Shown piece by piece: positions 25,247-33,474 of a stretch of 64,000 nt of DNA (position 1 is the first letter of the stretch; every line of letters begins with the position of its first letter). The translations under genes were made by a program, and so were the position numbers. The stretch covers positions 1 to 64,000 of the forward strand of contig CALCGT010000006.1 in NCBI GenBank assembly GCA_937901125.1. Direction: 5' to 3'. The notes beneath the pieces are model-generated. The model was not told the DNA's origin, did not search any database, and saw only the letters and a program-made list of their open reading frames with translations. Source of the DNA: an uncultured Clostridia bacterium (GTDB lineage Bacteria > Bacillota > Clostridia > Lachnospirales > Anaerotignaceae).

Positions 25247-25649
25247 TCGGTTCTTCCACTTCTTTTCTGTTTTCTGCTTCTAATTTATCCTGACGGTCCT
25301 TTCTTTCAGACGCGCTCAGCAGAAGCTGTTGTTTTTTGAAAAGATGCCGCAAAGAACGGCACACCTCGTGATAGGAAGCATCGGCACAGGAAACACGGGC
25401 GATAACCACCATGTCATACCCCGTTTTGATCCCCTCTTCTATGCTGCGATAGCTTTCCCTGATCAGCCGTGTCACATGGGAACGGACAACGCTTTTGCCC
25501 ACCTTTTTGCTGACAGAAATGCCCAGCTTATTTCCCTGTGTTCCGTTTTTGACCAAATACAACACCAAATGGCGGTTGGCGATGGATCTGCCTCTATTAT
25601 ATACATGGCGAAACTGAAAATTTTTCTTCAAAGATTCTGTATGCTTCAT
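25239..25649 (-). CDS. rnpA: Ribonuclease P protein component
   Basis: The ATG at 25649 with a GGAGG site gives the usual size (136 residues, MKHTESLKKNFQFRHVYNRG); the upstream extension is not supported. The RNR-type motif appears as SVVRSHVTRLIRESYR, and GISVSKKVGKSV is the conserved central strand. RnpA binds the RNase P RNA and the tRNA leader. The C-terminal tail beyond residue ~110 is charged and longer than in many homologues. Confidence 0.96.
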   Translation of the reverse strand: MKHTESLKKNFQFRHVYNRGRSIANRHLVLYLVKNGTQGNKLGISVSKKVGKSVVRSHVTRLIRESYRSIEEGIKTGYDMVVIARVSCADASYHEVCRSLRHLFKKQQLLLSASERKDRQDKLEAENRKEVEEPNV

Positions 25650-25746
25650 CGGCCCAACCTCCTTTGCAGCCCGCTCAAAAAAATCTTCCATGACGAACAA
25701 AAGGCCACACGAAAGAATCTGCGGCCTTAAAATAAACATGAAAAGA

Positions 25747-25881
25747 TTATGCGGATAATACTTTTCTACCTTTTTTTCTTCTTGCAGCAAGCACTTTTCT
25801 GCCGTTTGCTGTTCTCATTCTTTTTCTGAAGCCGTGTTCTCTGCTTCTCTGTCTTTTCTTAGGCTGGAATGTCATTTTCAT
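25747..25881 (-). CDS. rpmH: 50S ribosomal protein L34
   Basis: The 44-residue protein is the canonical L34 (MKMTFQPKKRQRSREHGFRK, ending GRKVLSA). It is the first gene of the leftward rpmH-rnpA-yidD-yidC-jag operon and borders the origin. A GGAGG site precedes the ATG. Confidence 0.98.
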   Translation of the reverse strand: MKMTFQPKKRQRSREHGFRKRMRTANGRKVLAARRKKGRKVLSA

Positions 25882-25941
25882 GGTTGTTGCACCTCCTTCA
25901 ATTTCCGGGTTCTGCTCACCCTTTTTATGAGCACTGCCCCT

Positions 25942-25970
25942 ATTATAGTAAAAAAAGCAAGGCTCGTCAA
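25942..25970 (-). promoter_or_regulatory. Promoter of the rpmH operon
   Basis: On the minus strand TTGACG (25970-25965) and TATAAT (25947-25942) are spaced by 17 bp, 60 bp upstream of rpmH. Confidence 0.85.
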
Positions 25971-26136
25971 GAAAAAATTTTTCCTGAAACCCGCTTGCCA
26001 AGCGGATTTTTCCACATTTCCACAGGAAAATTCCGATAATTTTTCAATGAAAAAGGAACATTTAGATTTTCTGAGACCAGATTTACTATATCTTGTATAC
26101 AATATCATTTGACAATTTTTTTGGACAAGTTTTTCA

Positions 26137-26165
26137 TTGAACCTGTGGATAACTTTTGATATACT
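26137..26165 (+). promoter_or_regulatory. dnaA promoter with a DnaA box in the spacer
   Basis: TTGAAC (26137-26142) and TATACT (26160-26165) are spaced by 17 bp. A perfect DnaA box on the minus strand (TGTGGATAA, 26144-26152) fills the spacer, which suggests DnaA autorepression. Confidence 0.6.
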
Positions 26166-26460
26166 AAGGACAAGAATGCCCTTATGAAATTCCACAGGTT
26201 TCACAACACCCTACATTATGTTATCCACAATCTGTTGACAACTCTGTTGATAACTTTTTCAGATTGTGAAAATAACTGTGAATCCTTTTTCCAAAGGAAA
26301 CCCTTCCGGCCTGATACTAGTTATATTTGTGCCTGTGTGGAATTTGTGCAGAAGGGAAATGAAAAAACCTGTTCATAACTTGGAAACCGAGGGATGTCGT
26401 ATCCTGTTTTTCACAGGAATATCCCAACGACCTGTGGATAACAAAACCCTATCATCCACA
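26144..26460. other. oriC sub-region I: DnaA boxes between rpmH and dnaA
   Basis: The 600-bp rpmH-dnaA gap has DnaA boxes at 26144-26152 and 26433-26441 (TGTGGATAA, minus strand) and 26221-26229 (TTATCCACA, plus strand). Near matches are at 26245-26253 (TGTTGATAA) and 26452-26460 (TCATCCACA). Clustering of boxes on both sides of dnaA is the bipartite origin layout known from Bacillus subtilis and Clostridia. Confidence 0.85.
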
Positions 26461-26488
26461 AACAGGAAATAAAATAGGAGGGAAAGAA

Positions 26489-27823
26489 ATGGAACTGAAA
26501 CAGATCTGGGAAGAAGCCCTGAAGATCATCGAAGAAGAGACTTCTCCCGTCAGCTTTGAAACATGGATCCAGCCCATCATTCCCTGCGGGATCGATGGGA
26601 ATCAGCTGATCCTGCAGGTCGAAAACGCATTTTTCAAGGAAATGCTGGAAAAACGCAACCTGCCCATCATCCGAAACGCAGTGAAATTCGTCACCAAAAA
26701 CGAATATGAAATCGTCATCACCACAGAAGAAGAACAGAAGGCAGGGGGCCTTGGCAAGCATAATCTGGTGAAGGAAAAGAAAACAGAAAACGAACTGGCA
26801 AGAAACCTGAATCCCAAATACGTTTTCGACTCTTTCGTTGTCGGCAACAGCAACCGTATGGCCCATGCCGCATCCCTTGCCGTTGCGGAAGCCCCTGCCC
26901 AGGCCTATAATCCCCTGTTTTTATACGGAAATTCCGGGCTAGGCAAGACCCACCTGATGCATTCCATCGGTCATTTTATTCTGGATAAAAACCCCGATGC
27001 CAAGGTGCTTTATGTTACCAGTGAGACCTTCACCATCGAGCTGATCAACTCCATCCAGAATAATAAAAACGAGGAATTCCGCAATAAATACCGCAATATT
27101 GATGTACTGATGATTGACGATATCCAGTTCATCTCCAAAAAAGAAGGTACCCAGGAGGAATTTTTCCATACCTTCAATGCATTGTATGAATCCAATAAGC
27201 AGATCATCATTTCTTCCGACCGTCCTCCCAAGGAGATCAAGACATTGGAAGATCGACTGCGCAGCCGGTTCGAATGGGGCCTGATCGCAGACGTACAGCC
27301 CCCCGATTACGAAACAAGAATCGCCATTCTGAAGAAAAAAGCAGAACGGGATGACCTGACCGTCCCCGATGATGTCATGGCATATATCGCCAAAAATATC
27401 GCATCCAATATCCGTGAACTGGAAGGTGCATTGACCCGCATCGTGGCCTTTGCAACCCTGACCAATCAGGATATTTCCATTGCTCTGGCAGAAAACAGCC
27501 TGAAGGACATCTTCAGTGAACATTCTTCTGCCCCTCTGACGCCGGAACTGATCCAGCAGGTGGTGGCAGAGCATTATAATATTCGGGTAGAGGATATCCA
27601 GGGCAGCAAAAAGCCCAAGAATATCGCCTTTCCCAGACAGATATCCATGTATCTCTGCAGAAAACTTCTGGATATCTCCCTGCCGAAGATCGGTGAAAGC
27701 TTCGGCGGCAGAGACCATACCACTGTGATCTATGCCATTTCTAAGATCGAAAAACAGCTGGAGACGGATACCGCATTGCAGAAAATCATCCTGCAGCTGG
27801 AAAAGGATATCAAAGAGGCGTAA
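26489..27823 (+). CDS. dnaA: Chromosomal replication initiator protein DnaA
   Basis: The 444-residue protein shows domain I (residues ~1-80), a short linker, the AAA+ domain with Walker A GNSGLGKTHL and Walker B LMIDDIQF, and the C-terminal DNA-binding helix-turn-helix with the signature GGRDHTTVIYA. DnaA-ATP binds DnaA boxes and opens the origin. The gene lies between two groups of boxes. An AGGAGGGAAAG site precedes the ATG. Confidence 0.99.
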   Translation: MELKQIWEEALKIIEEETSPVSFETWIQPIIPCGIDGNQLILQVENAFFKEMLEKRNLPIIRNAVKFVTKNEYEIVITTEEEQKAGGLGKHNLVKEKKTENELARNLNPKYVFDSFVVGNSNRMAHAASLAVAEAPAQAYNPLFLYGNSGLGKTHLMHSIGHFILDKNPDAKVLYVTSETFTIELINSIQNNKNEEFRNKYRNIDVLMIDDIQFISKKEGTQEEFFHTFNALYESNKQIIISSDRPPKEIKTLEDRLRSRFEWGLIADVQPPDYETRIAILKKKAERDDLTVPDDVMAYIAKNIASNIRELEGALTRIVAFATLTNQDISIALAENSLKDIFSEHSSAPLTPELIQQVVAEHYNIRVEDIQGSKKPKNIAFPRQISMYLCRKLLDISLPKIGESFGGRDHTTVIYAISKIEKQLETDTALQKIILQLEKDIKEA

Positions 27824-27827
27824 AACC

Positions 27828-28077
27828 TTGGGACGCTGTCCCAAACCCTGCCAAGGAAGGGGGTCACCCCCTTGGAACCCAATACGAAAAAGCTATCGCT
27901 TTTTCAGAGGAAAATCAGGAAATATGCGCCGCAGGCAAATCGGGTCAAGGGGCTGAGCCCCTTGCGGTTGTATTGAGGGCAGAGCCCTCAAGGTCTTTTT
28001 GCCTTTCAAGCGGGTTTTTGAAGGGGTATTAGGGGGGAACTTTTCCAAAGAAAAGAAAGTTCCCCCCTAATAAGAAA
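27828..28077. repeat. Modular palindromic intergenic element, copy 3 (complete)
   Basis: Starting 5 bp after the dnaA stop, the modules run A (TTGGGAC-GCT-GTCCCAA), B (CCAAGG...GGGGGTCACCCCC...TTGG), C (GAAAAAGCTATCGCTTTTTC), D (CAAGGGGCTGAGCCCCTTG), E (TGAGGGCAGAGCCCTCA) then GGTCTT, and F, a 14-bp stem (TAGGGGGGAACTTT with its complement at 28056-28069). This is the best full-length example. F could also terminate dnaA transcription. Confidence 0.85.
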
Positions 28078-28141
28078 AAGCTCCCTCATATATAATGATA
28101 TTTTCCTTCCACATCCCCTTGTGAATTTTATCTGAATACTT

Positions 28142-28272
28142 TGTGGATAACCTTGTCCCTTCTCCCTCTTCTGTGGAAAACGTGGACAACCCATGTATTT
28201 ATTTCCACTTATCCACAGGGTTTTCCAAGATGGATTTTCCTTGATTTTTGGGGCGATTTGGAGTTTTCCACA
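28142..28272. other. oriC sub-region II: DnaA boxes between dnaA and dnaN
   Basis: DnaA boxes lie at 28142-28150 (TGTGGATAA, minus strand) and 28209-28217 (TTATCCACA). Weaker forms are at 28172-28180 (TGTGGAAAA) and 28264-28272 (TTTTCCACA). The last one leads into the unwinding element. Confidence 0.85.
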
Positions 28273-28326
28273 AACCCACAGCCTCTACTACTGCTACTAC
28301 TGATCGAATGTTATTATATCTTTCTA
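28264..28326. other. Predicted origin unwinding element with DnaA-trios
   Basis: After the DnaA box at 28264-28272 and a short GC-richer stretch, the plus strand reads CTA CTA CTG CTA CTA CTG at 28285-28302. On the minus strand, read 3' to 5', these are GAT GAT GAC GAT GAT GAC, matching the DnaA-trio pattern. AT-rich sequence (28308-28326) follows. The order box, GC spacer, trios, AT-rich DNA is that of the basal unwinding system described for Bacillus subtilis. Confidence 0.75.
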
Positions 28327-28356
28327 TACATGTGAACAAAGGAGTTGTACACAACT

Positions 28357-29460
28357 ATGAAACTGACATGCAGCAAAGATCTGCTCCTGCAGTACATCAA
28401 CATTGTTAACAAAGCGGTTTCCAACCGCACAACATTACCCATTCTGGAATGTATTCTTTTAACAGCCGATGAAAAAGGCTTTGTCATGACTGGTAACGAT
28501 CTGGAAATCGGCATTAAAACAGCACCTATCGAAGCAGAGATTACCGAAAAAGGCGAAGTTGCCATCGAAGCACGTATCTTCAACGAAATCGTTCGCCGTT
28601 TGAACGGGGACTCTGTCACCATCGAGACCGACGATACATTTGCCGTGACCATCCTCAGCGGCACCTCTGAATTTAAGATTATGGGTCAGAGCGGCGATGA
28701 TTTCCCCAGCCTGCCGGAAGTGGAACAGGAAAAGATCTATTCCATGGAACAGGCGAAATTGCGGGATATGATCCGTCAGACCATTTTCTCCATTGCCCAG
28801 GATGGCAGCAAGCCTGTTCTGACCGGGGAACTGTTTGAACTGAAAAATACATCCGTAAACGTGGTTTCCGTAGATGGATATCGTATTTCTTTCCGGAAAA
28901 ACGAACTGCTCATGGGTAGCGGCGAAACAGAAGTTATCGTACCTGGTAAGACCTTAGCGGAGTTGAATAAGATCCTGTCTCAGGAGGAAGAAGATACCCT
29001 TTCCATCTACCTGACGGAAAAACATATCCTCTTTGACCTTGGTACAGCAGTAATGGTATCCCGGCTGATCGAAGGAGATTTCATCCGCTATGCCCAGTCC
29101 TTCTCCGAAGATTATAAGACAAAGGTCGTCATCGACAAGAGTGAGTTGATCCAGGCTTTGGAACGGGCGTCTCTGGTTTCCAGAGATAACAGAAAGACCC
29201 CTGTCCGCCTGATGATCCGGGCAAACGGTATGGATATCACCGCAAGAAGTGACATGGGAACTGCCCATGAAAATGTATCCGCGGAAGTGGAGGGGGACGA
29301 TTTGGCCATCGCTTTCAACCCCAGATATCTGATCGAGGCGCTGCGCTCCATCGAAGAGGATTCTGTGAAAATGATCTTTATGGCATCCCTCAGCCCTTGC
29401 ACTATCCTGCCTGTGGAGGGGGATTCCTTTAAATATTTGATTTTACCTTTGAGAATGTAA
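28357..29460 (+). CDS. dnaN: DNA polymerase III subunit beta (sliding clamp)
   Basis: The ATG at 28357 follows AAAGGAG by 12 bases and gives 367 residues with three clamp domains (MKLTCSKDLLLQYINIVNKA, RLNGDSVTIET, FNPRYLIEALRS). The end PVEGDSFKYLILPLRM is the usual clamp C-terminus. The clamp is a dimer that tethers DNA polymerase and repair proteins. It follows dnaA with the origin element between them. Confidence 0.98.
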   Translation: MKLTCSKDLLLQYINIVNKAVSNRTTLPILECILLTADEKGFVMTGNDLEIGIKTAPIEAEITEKGEVAIEARIFNEIVRRLNGDSVTIETDDTFAVTILSGTSEFKIMGQSGDDFPSLPEVEQEKIYSMEQAKLRDMIRQTIFSIAQDGSKPVLTGELFELKNTSVNVVSVDGYRISFRKNELLMGSGETEVIVPGKTLAELNKILSQEEEDTLSIYLTEKHILFDLGTAVMVSRLIEGDFIRYAQSFSEDYKTKVVIDKSELIQALERASLVSRDNRKTPVRLMIRANGMDITARSDMGTAHENVSAEVEGDDLAIAFNPRYLIEALRSIEEDSVKMIFMASLSPCTILPVEGDSFKYLILPLRM

Positions 29461-29473
29461 AAGAGATTGCTGG

Positions 29474-29697
29474 AGAAACTTTTTTCACTTGTGAAAAGTT
29501 TCCCCAGACCCCTTCAAAAACACGCTTTTGGGCAATTCTTTTTGTGAGGCTCTGCCTCACACTCCGCAAGGGGGTCACCCCTTTGACCCGATTTGCTTTC
29601 GGCGTGAATGGTTTGATTTCTCGCAGAAACGATAGTTTCTACAAATAAGGTCAAGGGCATTATGCCCTTGCGGGGGTGATAGGGGGCAGAGCCCCTT
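29474..29697. repeat. Modular palindromic intergenic element, copy 4 (two copies head to head)
   Basis: The first part reads modules F, E and D in reverse orientation (29474-29605: GAAACTTTT hairpin, GTGAGGCTCTGCCTCAC, AAGGGGGTCACCCCTTT). The second part (29620-29697) reads C (GAAACGATAGTTTC), D (AAGGGCATTATGCCCTT) and E (AGGGGGCAGAGCCCCTT) forward. Linkers GGTC, GCGG and GCAAAT are kept. It fills the dnaN-rlbA gap. Confidence 0.8.
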
Positions 29698-29716
29698 AAA
29701 AAAGGAGGTTATGAAA

Positions 29717-29935
29717 ATGGAAAAGATTTTTATTCATACGGAATTTATTAAATTGCAGCAGGCCTTGAAGCTGGCAGGTCTGGTAGACCAGGGTTCTGAT
29801 GTGAAATTTTACTTGTCCGAGGGCATGGTAACGGTCAATGGCGCAGTAGCCACAGAACGTGGCAAAAAAATCCGTCCCGGTGATGTGATCAAGCTGAAGG
29901 GTGTTGGTCGTGTGGAAGTGGCTGCGGAAGAATAA
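29717..29935 (+). CDS. rlbA: S4 domain protein RlbA/YaaA (ribosome assembly)
   Basis: The ATG at 29717 has GGAGG eight bases upstream, better than the ATG six bases earlier. The 72-residue protein is a lone S4-like RNA-binding domain (FIKLQQALKLAGLVDQGSDV, MVTVNGAVATERGKKIRPGD). Members located between dnaN and recF are linked to 50S ribosome assembly in Bacillus subtilis. The genomic position is conserved, although recF here is 2 kb further on. Confidence 0.93.
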   Translation: MEKIFIHTEFIKLQQALKLAGLVDQGSDVKFYLSEGMVTVNGAVATERGKKIRPGDVIKLKGVGRVEVAAEE

Positions 29936-30008
29936 GCAGAAGCTTATATTTATACAGCAGTTTATAATTATGCAAATTGAATGATACAGATGAGAGAGGT
30001 GCGAAAGT

Positions 30009-30890
30009 ATGGGGAGTAAAGCAAAATTGGAATTGATCGCGTCTATGGTGATCTTCGGTACCATCGGCATTTTCGTGCGATATATTCCTCTTCCCTCCAG
30101 CTTCATCGCTGTGGTGCGGGGTTTTGTGGGGGCATTGTTCGTGCTTCTTTTTCTTTTCCTGAAAAAAAGCAGTCCCGATAAAAAAGCCATCCGCAAAAAT
30201 CTTGTGATGCTTGTCCTTTCCGGCGCTTTCATCGGCATCAACTGGATCTTGTTGTTTGAAGCCTATCACTATACTACCGTGGCAACAGCCACTCTTTGCT
30301 ACTATATGGAGCCTATTTTTTTGATACTAGCTTCGCCCTTTTTGCTGAAAGAAAAGCTGACGGCGAAAAAAGCCCTCTGTGTTGTGGTGGCGTTATTGGG
30401 CATGGTCTTTGTTTCGGGGGGAATTCAAATGGGCATCCCCTCTTTTTCCGAGGCAAGGGGCATTCTTTTTGGCTTGGGGGCTGCGTTGCTTTATGCTTCT
30501 GTGGTGCTGATGAATTTTAAGATCACTGATATTTCTGCCTATGATAAGACCTTCATGCAGCTGGGCACAGGGGCTATCGTTTTGCTGCCCTATGTGCTTT
30601 TGACCCAGGATTTGAGTGTGGTGCGTTCTGCTCTTACCCCCTTTGTTTTGGTCATGCTGCTGTTGGTAGGCATGATCCATACGGGGGTGGCATACGCTTT
30701 GTATTTTGTATCTATGAAGGATTTAAAAGCCCAGACTATCGCTATTTTCAGCTATATCGACCCTATCGTGGCGATTTTGCTTTCTGCCCTGCTGCTGAAA
30801 GAAAATATGGGGGTTTTTGGTGTTATCGGCGCTGTACTGGTGCTGGGGTCTACCTTTGTCAGCGAGTTACCGGAAAAAGAAAAGAACTAA
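30009..30890 (+). CDS. EamA/DMT family transporter
   Basis: The 293-residue protein has ten hydrophobic segments forming two EamA repeats (MVIFGTIGIFVRYIP near the start and FGLGAALLYASVVLMNF in the middle). GAGAGGTGCG precedes the ATG. Such proteins export or import small metabolites such as amino acids. It is inserted between rlbA and recF, which are neighbours in most relatives, together with two genes of unknown function. The substrate is unknown. Confidence 0.9.
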   Translation: MGSKAKLELIASMVIFGTIGIFVRYIPLPSSFIAVVRGFVGALFVLLFLFLKKSSPDKKAIRKNLVMLVLSGAFIGINWILLFEAYHYTTVATATLCYYMEPIFLILASPFLLKEKLTAKKALCVVVALLGMVFVSGGIQMGIPSFSEARGILFGLGAALLYASVVLMNFKITDISAYDKTFMQLGTGAIVLLPYVLLTQDLSVVRSALTPFVLVMLLLVGMIHTGVAYALYFVSMKDLKAQTIAIFSYIDPIVAILLSALLLKENMGVFGVIGAVLVLGSTFVSELPEKEKN

Positions 30891-30915
30891 GTAAATATTT
30901 ATTAGAGGTGGTTTG

Positions 30916-31347
30916 ATGTTCACGAAACCAAAAAACGGCTGGACGGATATTCTTTTGGGGGATTTTGAAGGCCTTGGCAGCTATATTCAGGATGTGCCTG
31001 TGGAAGCCATGGATGCCTGTATCCGTGCTTTGCGGGATGATGTTCCCGTGGAACTGCATTTCGATGAGGAAGGCTCCGAATTTACCCTGACTGCCGATGA
31101 AACAGTGAAAATCGTTGCCCAGGGATATTATGGCTCAGAAGAATATGAGGTAAGACTTTCCAAGCTGGAGCTGATTCAGGAAATTCTGGAGGATATGGAA
31201 AGATTCTTTGAGGATTGGGTGGAATGGCCTGAGGAATACGCTTATTTTGAGGACGATGAGAAAGAAGCAAAACAGGCCTTTTATGAGGAAAGAGTGATTT
31301 TGCTGCAGGGGCTTTTAGAGGAATTGGGAGGGGAACTGGGAAAATAA
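30916..31347 (+). CDS. Acidic hypothetical protein
   Basis: The ATG at 30916 follows AGAGGTGG. The 143-residue product is acidic (WVEWPEEYAYFEDDEKEAKQ) with no signal peptide or membrane segment. N-terminal GWTDILLGDFEGLGSYI and VPVEAMDACIRALRDDVP look like a compact alpha/beta domain. It resembles small proteins often encoded near the ends of toxin or immunity loci, but nothing here supports such a role. No family is recognised. Confidence 0.7.
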   Translation: MFTKPKNGWTDILLGDFEGLGSYIQDVPVEAMDACIRALRDDVPVELHFDEEGSEFTLTADETVKIVAQGYYGSEEYEVRLSKLELIQEILEDMERFFEDWVEWPEEYAYFEDDEKEAKQAFYEERVILLQGLLEELGGELGK

Positions 31348-31385
31348 GTTAATATAAATCTTATCTATGGGAAAGGGGCAACGCT

Positions 31386-32057
31386 ATGGATGAAAGAATG
31401 GAAGAACGGACGAAATTTATTTTGAAATGTATGATTTTGATTCCGTTGGCGATTCTTTTGGTGTTTTTCTGCTGGCCCAGAGAAAGTGGAGAGACAGAAG
31501 GGGCGATTTTTAGAAATACTGTTCGGGAAAGGCTTGCATCTCCTATGAATATTGAGATTTGTGATATTCAGGATTTTGTGATACAGGATGGGAAAGAAAC
31601 CGTACGTATCGTTATTTTTTCCGATGCAAATGATAAAAAATACAGCGAGTATTATATGCATTATTATCAGCTGCAGAAGAATGGTACTTATGAATTATAT
31701 CAGGGTGGCAAAGGAATAAGTTCCGGTATGTTATGCCAAGGGGTGCATGATTTCCCCGGTGTGCGTATACGAGGGTATGAAAAAAGCTATGACTGCTATT
31801 ATGTGACAGACCCTGCAATTAAGGAGTTTGTGGTCCGTTATGAGTATTTTTGGCACGAAGATGAAGAAAAATTGAAAACCCAGGTTCAAAAACAGTCTGT
31901 TACTGTGGAAAAAGGATCACAGATGTTTTGTCTGCTTGATCCATGGGATATGGATTTTGCACCTCAAATCAAAGAAGGTATTGACCATAGTGTTGTGTAC
32001 AGTATTTCTGCCTATGATGCCAAGGGGAATCTTCTTTTTGGCAGCTCTGAGAAATGA
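31386..32057 (+). CDS. Single-pass membrane protein of unknown function
   Basis: The 223-residue protein has one N-terminal membrane segment (FILKCMILIPLAILLVFFCW) and a soluble outer part rich in aromatic residues (SEYYMHYYQLQKNGTYELYQ). The coding sequence is more AT-rich than its neighbours, which may indicate recent arrival. GGGAAAGGGG stands upstream of the ATG. No motif or family is recognised. Confidence 0.7.
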   Translation: MDERMEERTKFILKCMILIPLAILLVFFCWPRESGETEGAIFRNTVRERLASPMNIEICDIQDFVIQDGKETVRIVIFSDANDKKYSEYYMHYYQLQKNGTYELYQGGKGISSGMLCQGVHDFPGVRIRGYEKSYDCYYVTDPAIKEFVVRYEYFWHEDEEKLKTQVQKQSVTVEKGSQMFCLLDPWDMDFAPQIKEGIDHSVVYSISAYDAKGNLLFGSSEK

Positions 32058-32120
32058 TTTACATAATATTTGTATAATGGAATCAAATAATTTATATTTA
32101 TAAATTGTAGGTGAATAAAA

Positions 32121-33215
32121 ATGTATATCACAGAGGTTTCCCTTCAGGGATTTCGAAACCTTGCACAACTGAAAATCGAACCATCCCAAGGAATCAATGT
32201 GATTTACGGCAGCAACGCCCAAGGAAAGACCAATTTTCTGGAGTCCCTTTATTTCTGCGCCATGGGGCGTTCTATGCGGGGCAAAAGCGACCAGCAGCTC
32301 ATCCATTTTGATGCGGAGGAAAGCCATATCCGTATGATGGTGCAGCGAAAAAATCGCTATGACCGCATCGATGTCCACTTGAAGCAGAATGAAAAGAAGG
32401 GAATTGCTGTCAATGGTCTGCCTGTGCGAAAGCTGGGGGACTTGTTTGGTACGCTATATGCCGTTATTTTTTCTCCCGAGGATTTGTCTCTGGTAAAGGA
32501 TGGCCCCGGGGAACGCCGCCGTTTTCTGGATATGGAGCTTTGCCAGTTGAGCAAGGTTTATTATTACGATCTGCAACAGTATTATCGCATTTTGAAGCAG
32601 CGGAATAATCTGTTGAAGGAGATACAGAAAAAGCCGGATTTGTCGGAGACGCTTTTCGTCTGGGATGCTCAGATGGCGGAATACGGCGAGCGCATCATTT
32701 CCGCCAGAAAGGGGTTTCTCCTCCGTCTGGATGAAATTGCGGCGGAAAAGCTTTCTCGGCTGACAGGGGGCAGAGACCAGTTGCAGACCATCTATAAGCC
32801 CAACTGCGAAGAAGGAATGCTGGCGGAAAAACTGCGGCGCAATCTGGACAGGGATATTTCTTTTGGCGCAACCCAAAGCGGACCCCATAAGGATGATGTG
32901 ATCTTTTCCATTGATGGGCGGGAAGTGAAGGTCTATGGCTCCCAAGGGCAACAGCGGACTACGGCTTTGGCGGCCAGATTGGCGGAAATCGACCTGATTC
33001 GGGAGGAAACAGGGGAGGAACCTGTCCTCCTGCTGGATGATGTGTTTTCTGAATTAGATGAAAGACGGCAGAAATTCCTGCTGGAATCTATCGGCGGCTT
33101 ACAGGCCTTTGTCACCTGTACCGGTATCGAGGATTCCGTGAAAAAATATATTGCGAAAGATAACCTGTTTTATGTGGAAAATGGTGTCATCACCCCGCAA
33201 GGAAATAAAATTTGA
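32121..33215 (+). CDS. recF: DNA replication/repair protein RecF
   Basis: The 364-residue SMC-like ATPase has Walker A GSNAQGKTNFLES, the signature GSQGQQRTTALAARLAEIDL and Walker B VLLLDDVFSELDERR. RecF acts with RecO and RecR to load RecA at single-stranded gaps. TTGTAGGTGAA provides a weak ribosome site. The gene is followed by a terminator, so gyrB has its own promoter. Confidence 0.97.
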   Translation: MYITEVSLQGFRNLAQLKIEPSQGINVIYGSNAQGKTNFLESLYFCAMGRSMRGKSDQQLIHFDAEESHIRMMVQRKNRYDRIDVHLKQNEKKGIAVNGLPVRKLGDLFGTLYAVIFSPEDLSLVKDGPGERRRFLDMELCQLSKVYYYDLQQYYRILKQRNNLLKEIQKKPDLSETLFVWDAQMAEYGERIISARKGFLLRLDEIAAEKLSRLTGGRDQLQTIYKPNCEEGMLAEKLRRNLDRDISFGATQSGPHKDDVIFSIDGREVKVYGSQGQQRTTALAARLAEIDLIREETGEEPVLLLDDVFSELDERRQKFLLESIGGLQAFVTCTGIEDSVKKYIAKDNLFYVENGVITPQGNKI

Positions 33216-33216
33216 G

Positions 33217-33249
33217 AAAGACACTACATGTTGTGGTGTCTTTTTTTAA
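33217..33249 (+). terminator. Terminator of recF
   Basis: AGACACTACA pairs with TGTGGTGTCT around a short loop and is followed by seven Ts. Confidence 0.85.
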
Positions 33250-33305
33250 TGATTTTTCTTTTTTGTATCTGCTCTAAATTATAAGGAAGAAACTCTTAAA
33301 AAAAA

Positions 33306-33358
33306 TCTATGGAAAATCTATGGAAAACGTTGAAAAATCAATGGAAAAGTGCTATAAT
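33306..33358 (+). promoter_or_regulatory. gyrB promoter with phased A-tract repeats
   Basis: TTGAAA (33330-33335) and TATAAT (33353-33358) are spaced by 17 bp. Short repeats ending in A-tracts start at 33306, 33317, 33328 and 33338 (TCTATGGAAAA twice, then CGTTGAAAAA and TCAATGGAAAA), a period close to one helical turn, which suggests bent DNA. Confidence 0.7.
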
Positions 33359-33474
33359 TCTATTATATAATTTTGAAGCAGGATCGATTGAAAAAGAAAG
33401 CCCAGAAATTGTCCTTTCTTTTTTTCTTTGCGAAAAATGAAAGATGAAAAAATCGACCGAAAGAGAGGGATTTG

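Noticed and set aside
29474..29697. Palindromic elements interpreted simply as terminators
   Set aside because: Most hairpins lack a T-run, several occur in a row, and the linkers are conserved between copies. Only module F and the last hairpins could end transcription.
33306..33348. Short direct repeats as a CRISPR array
   Set aside because: The units are 10-11 bp with no spacers and belong to a promoter region. No CRISPR array or cas gene is seen in the window.
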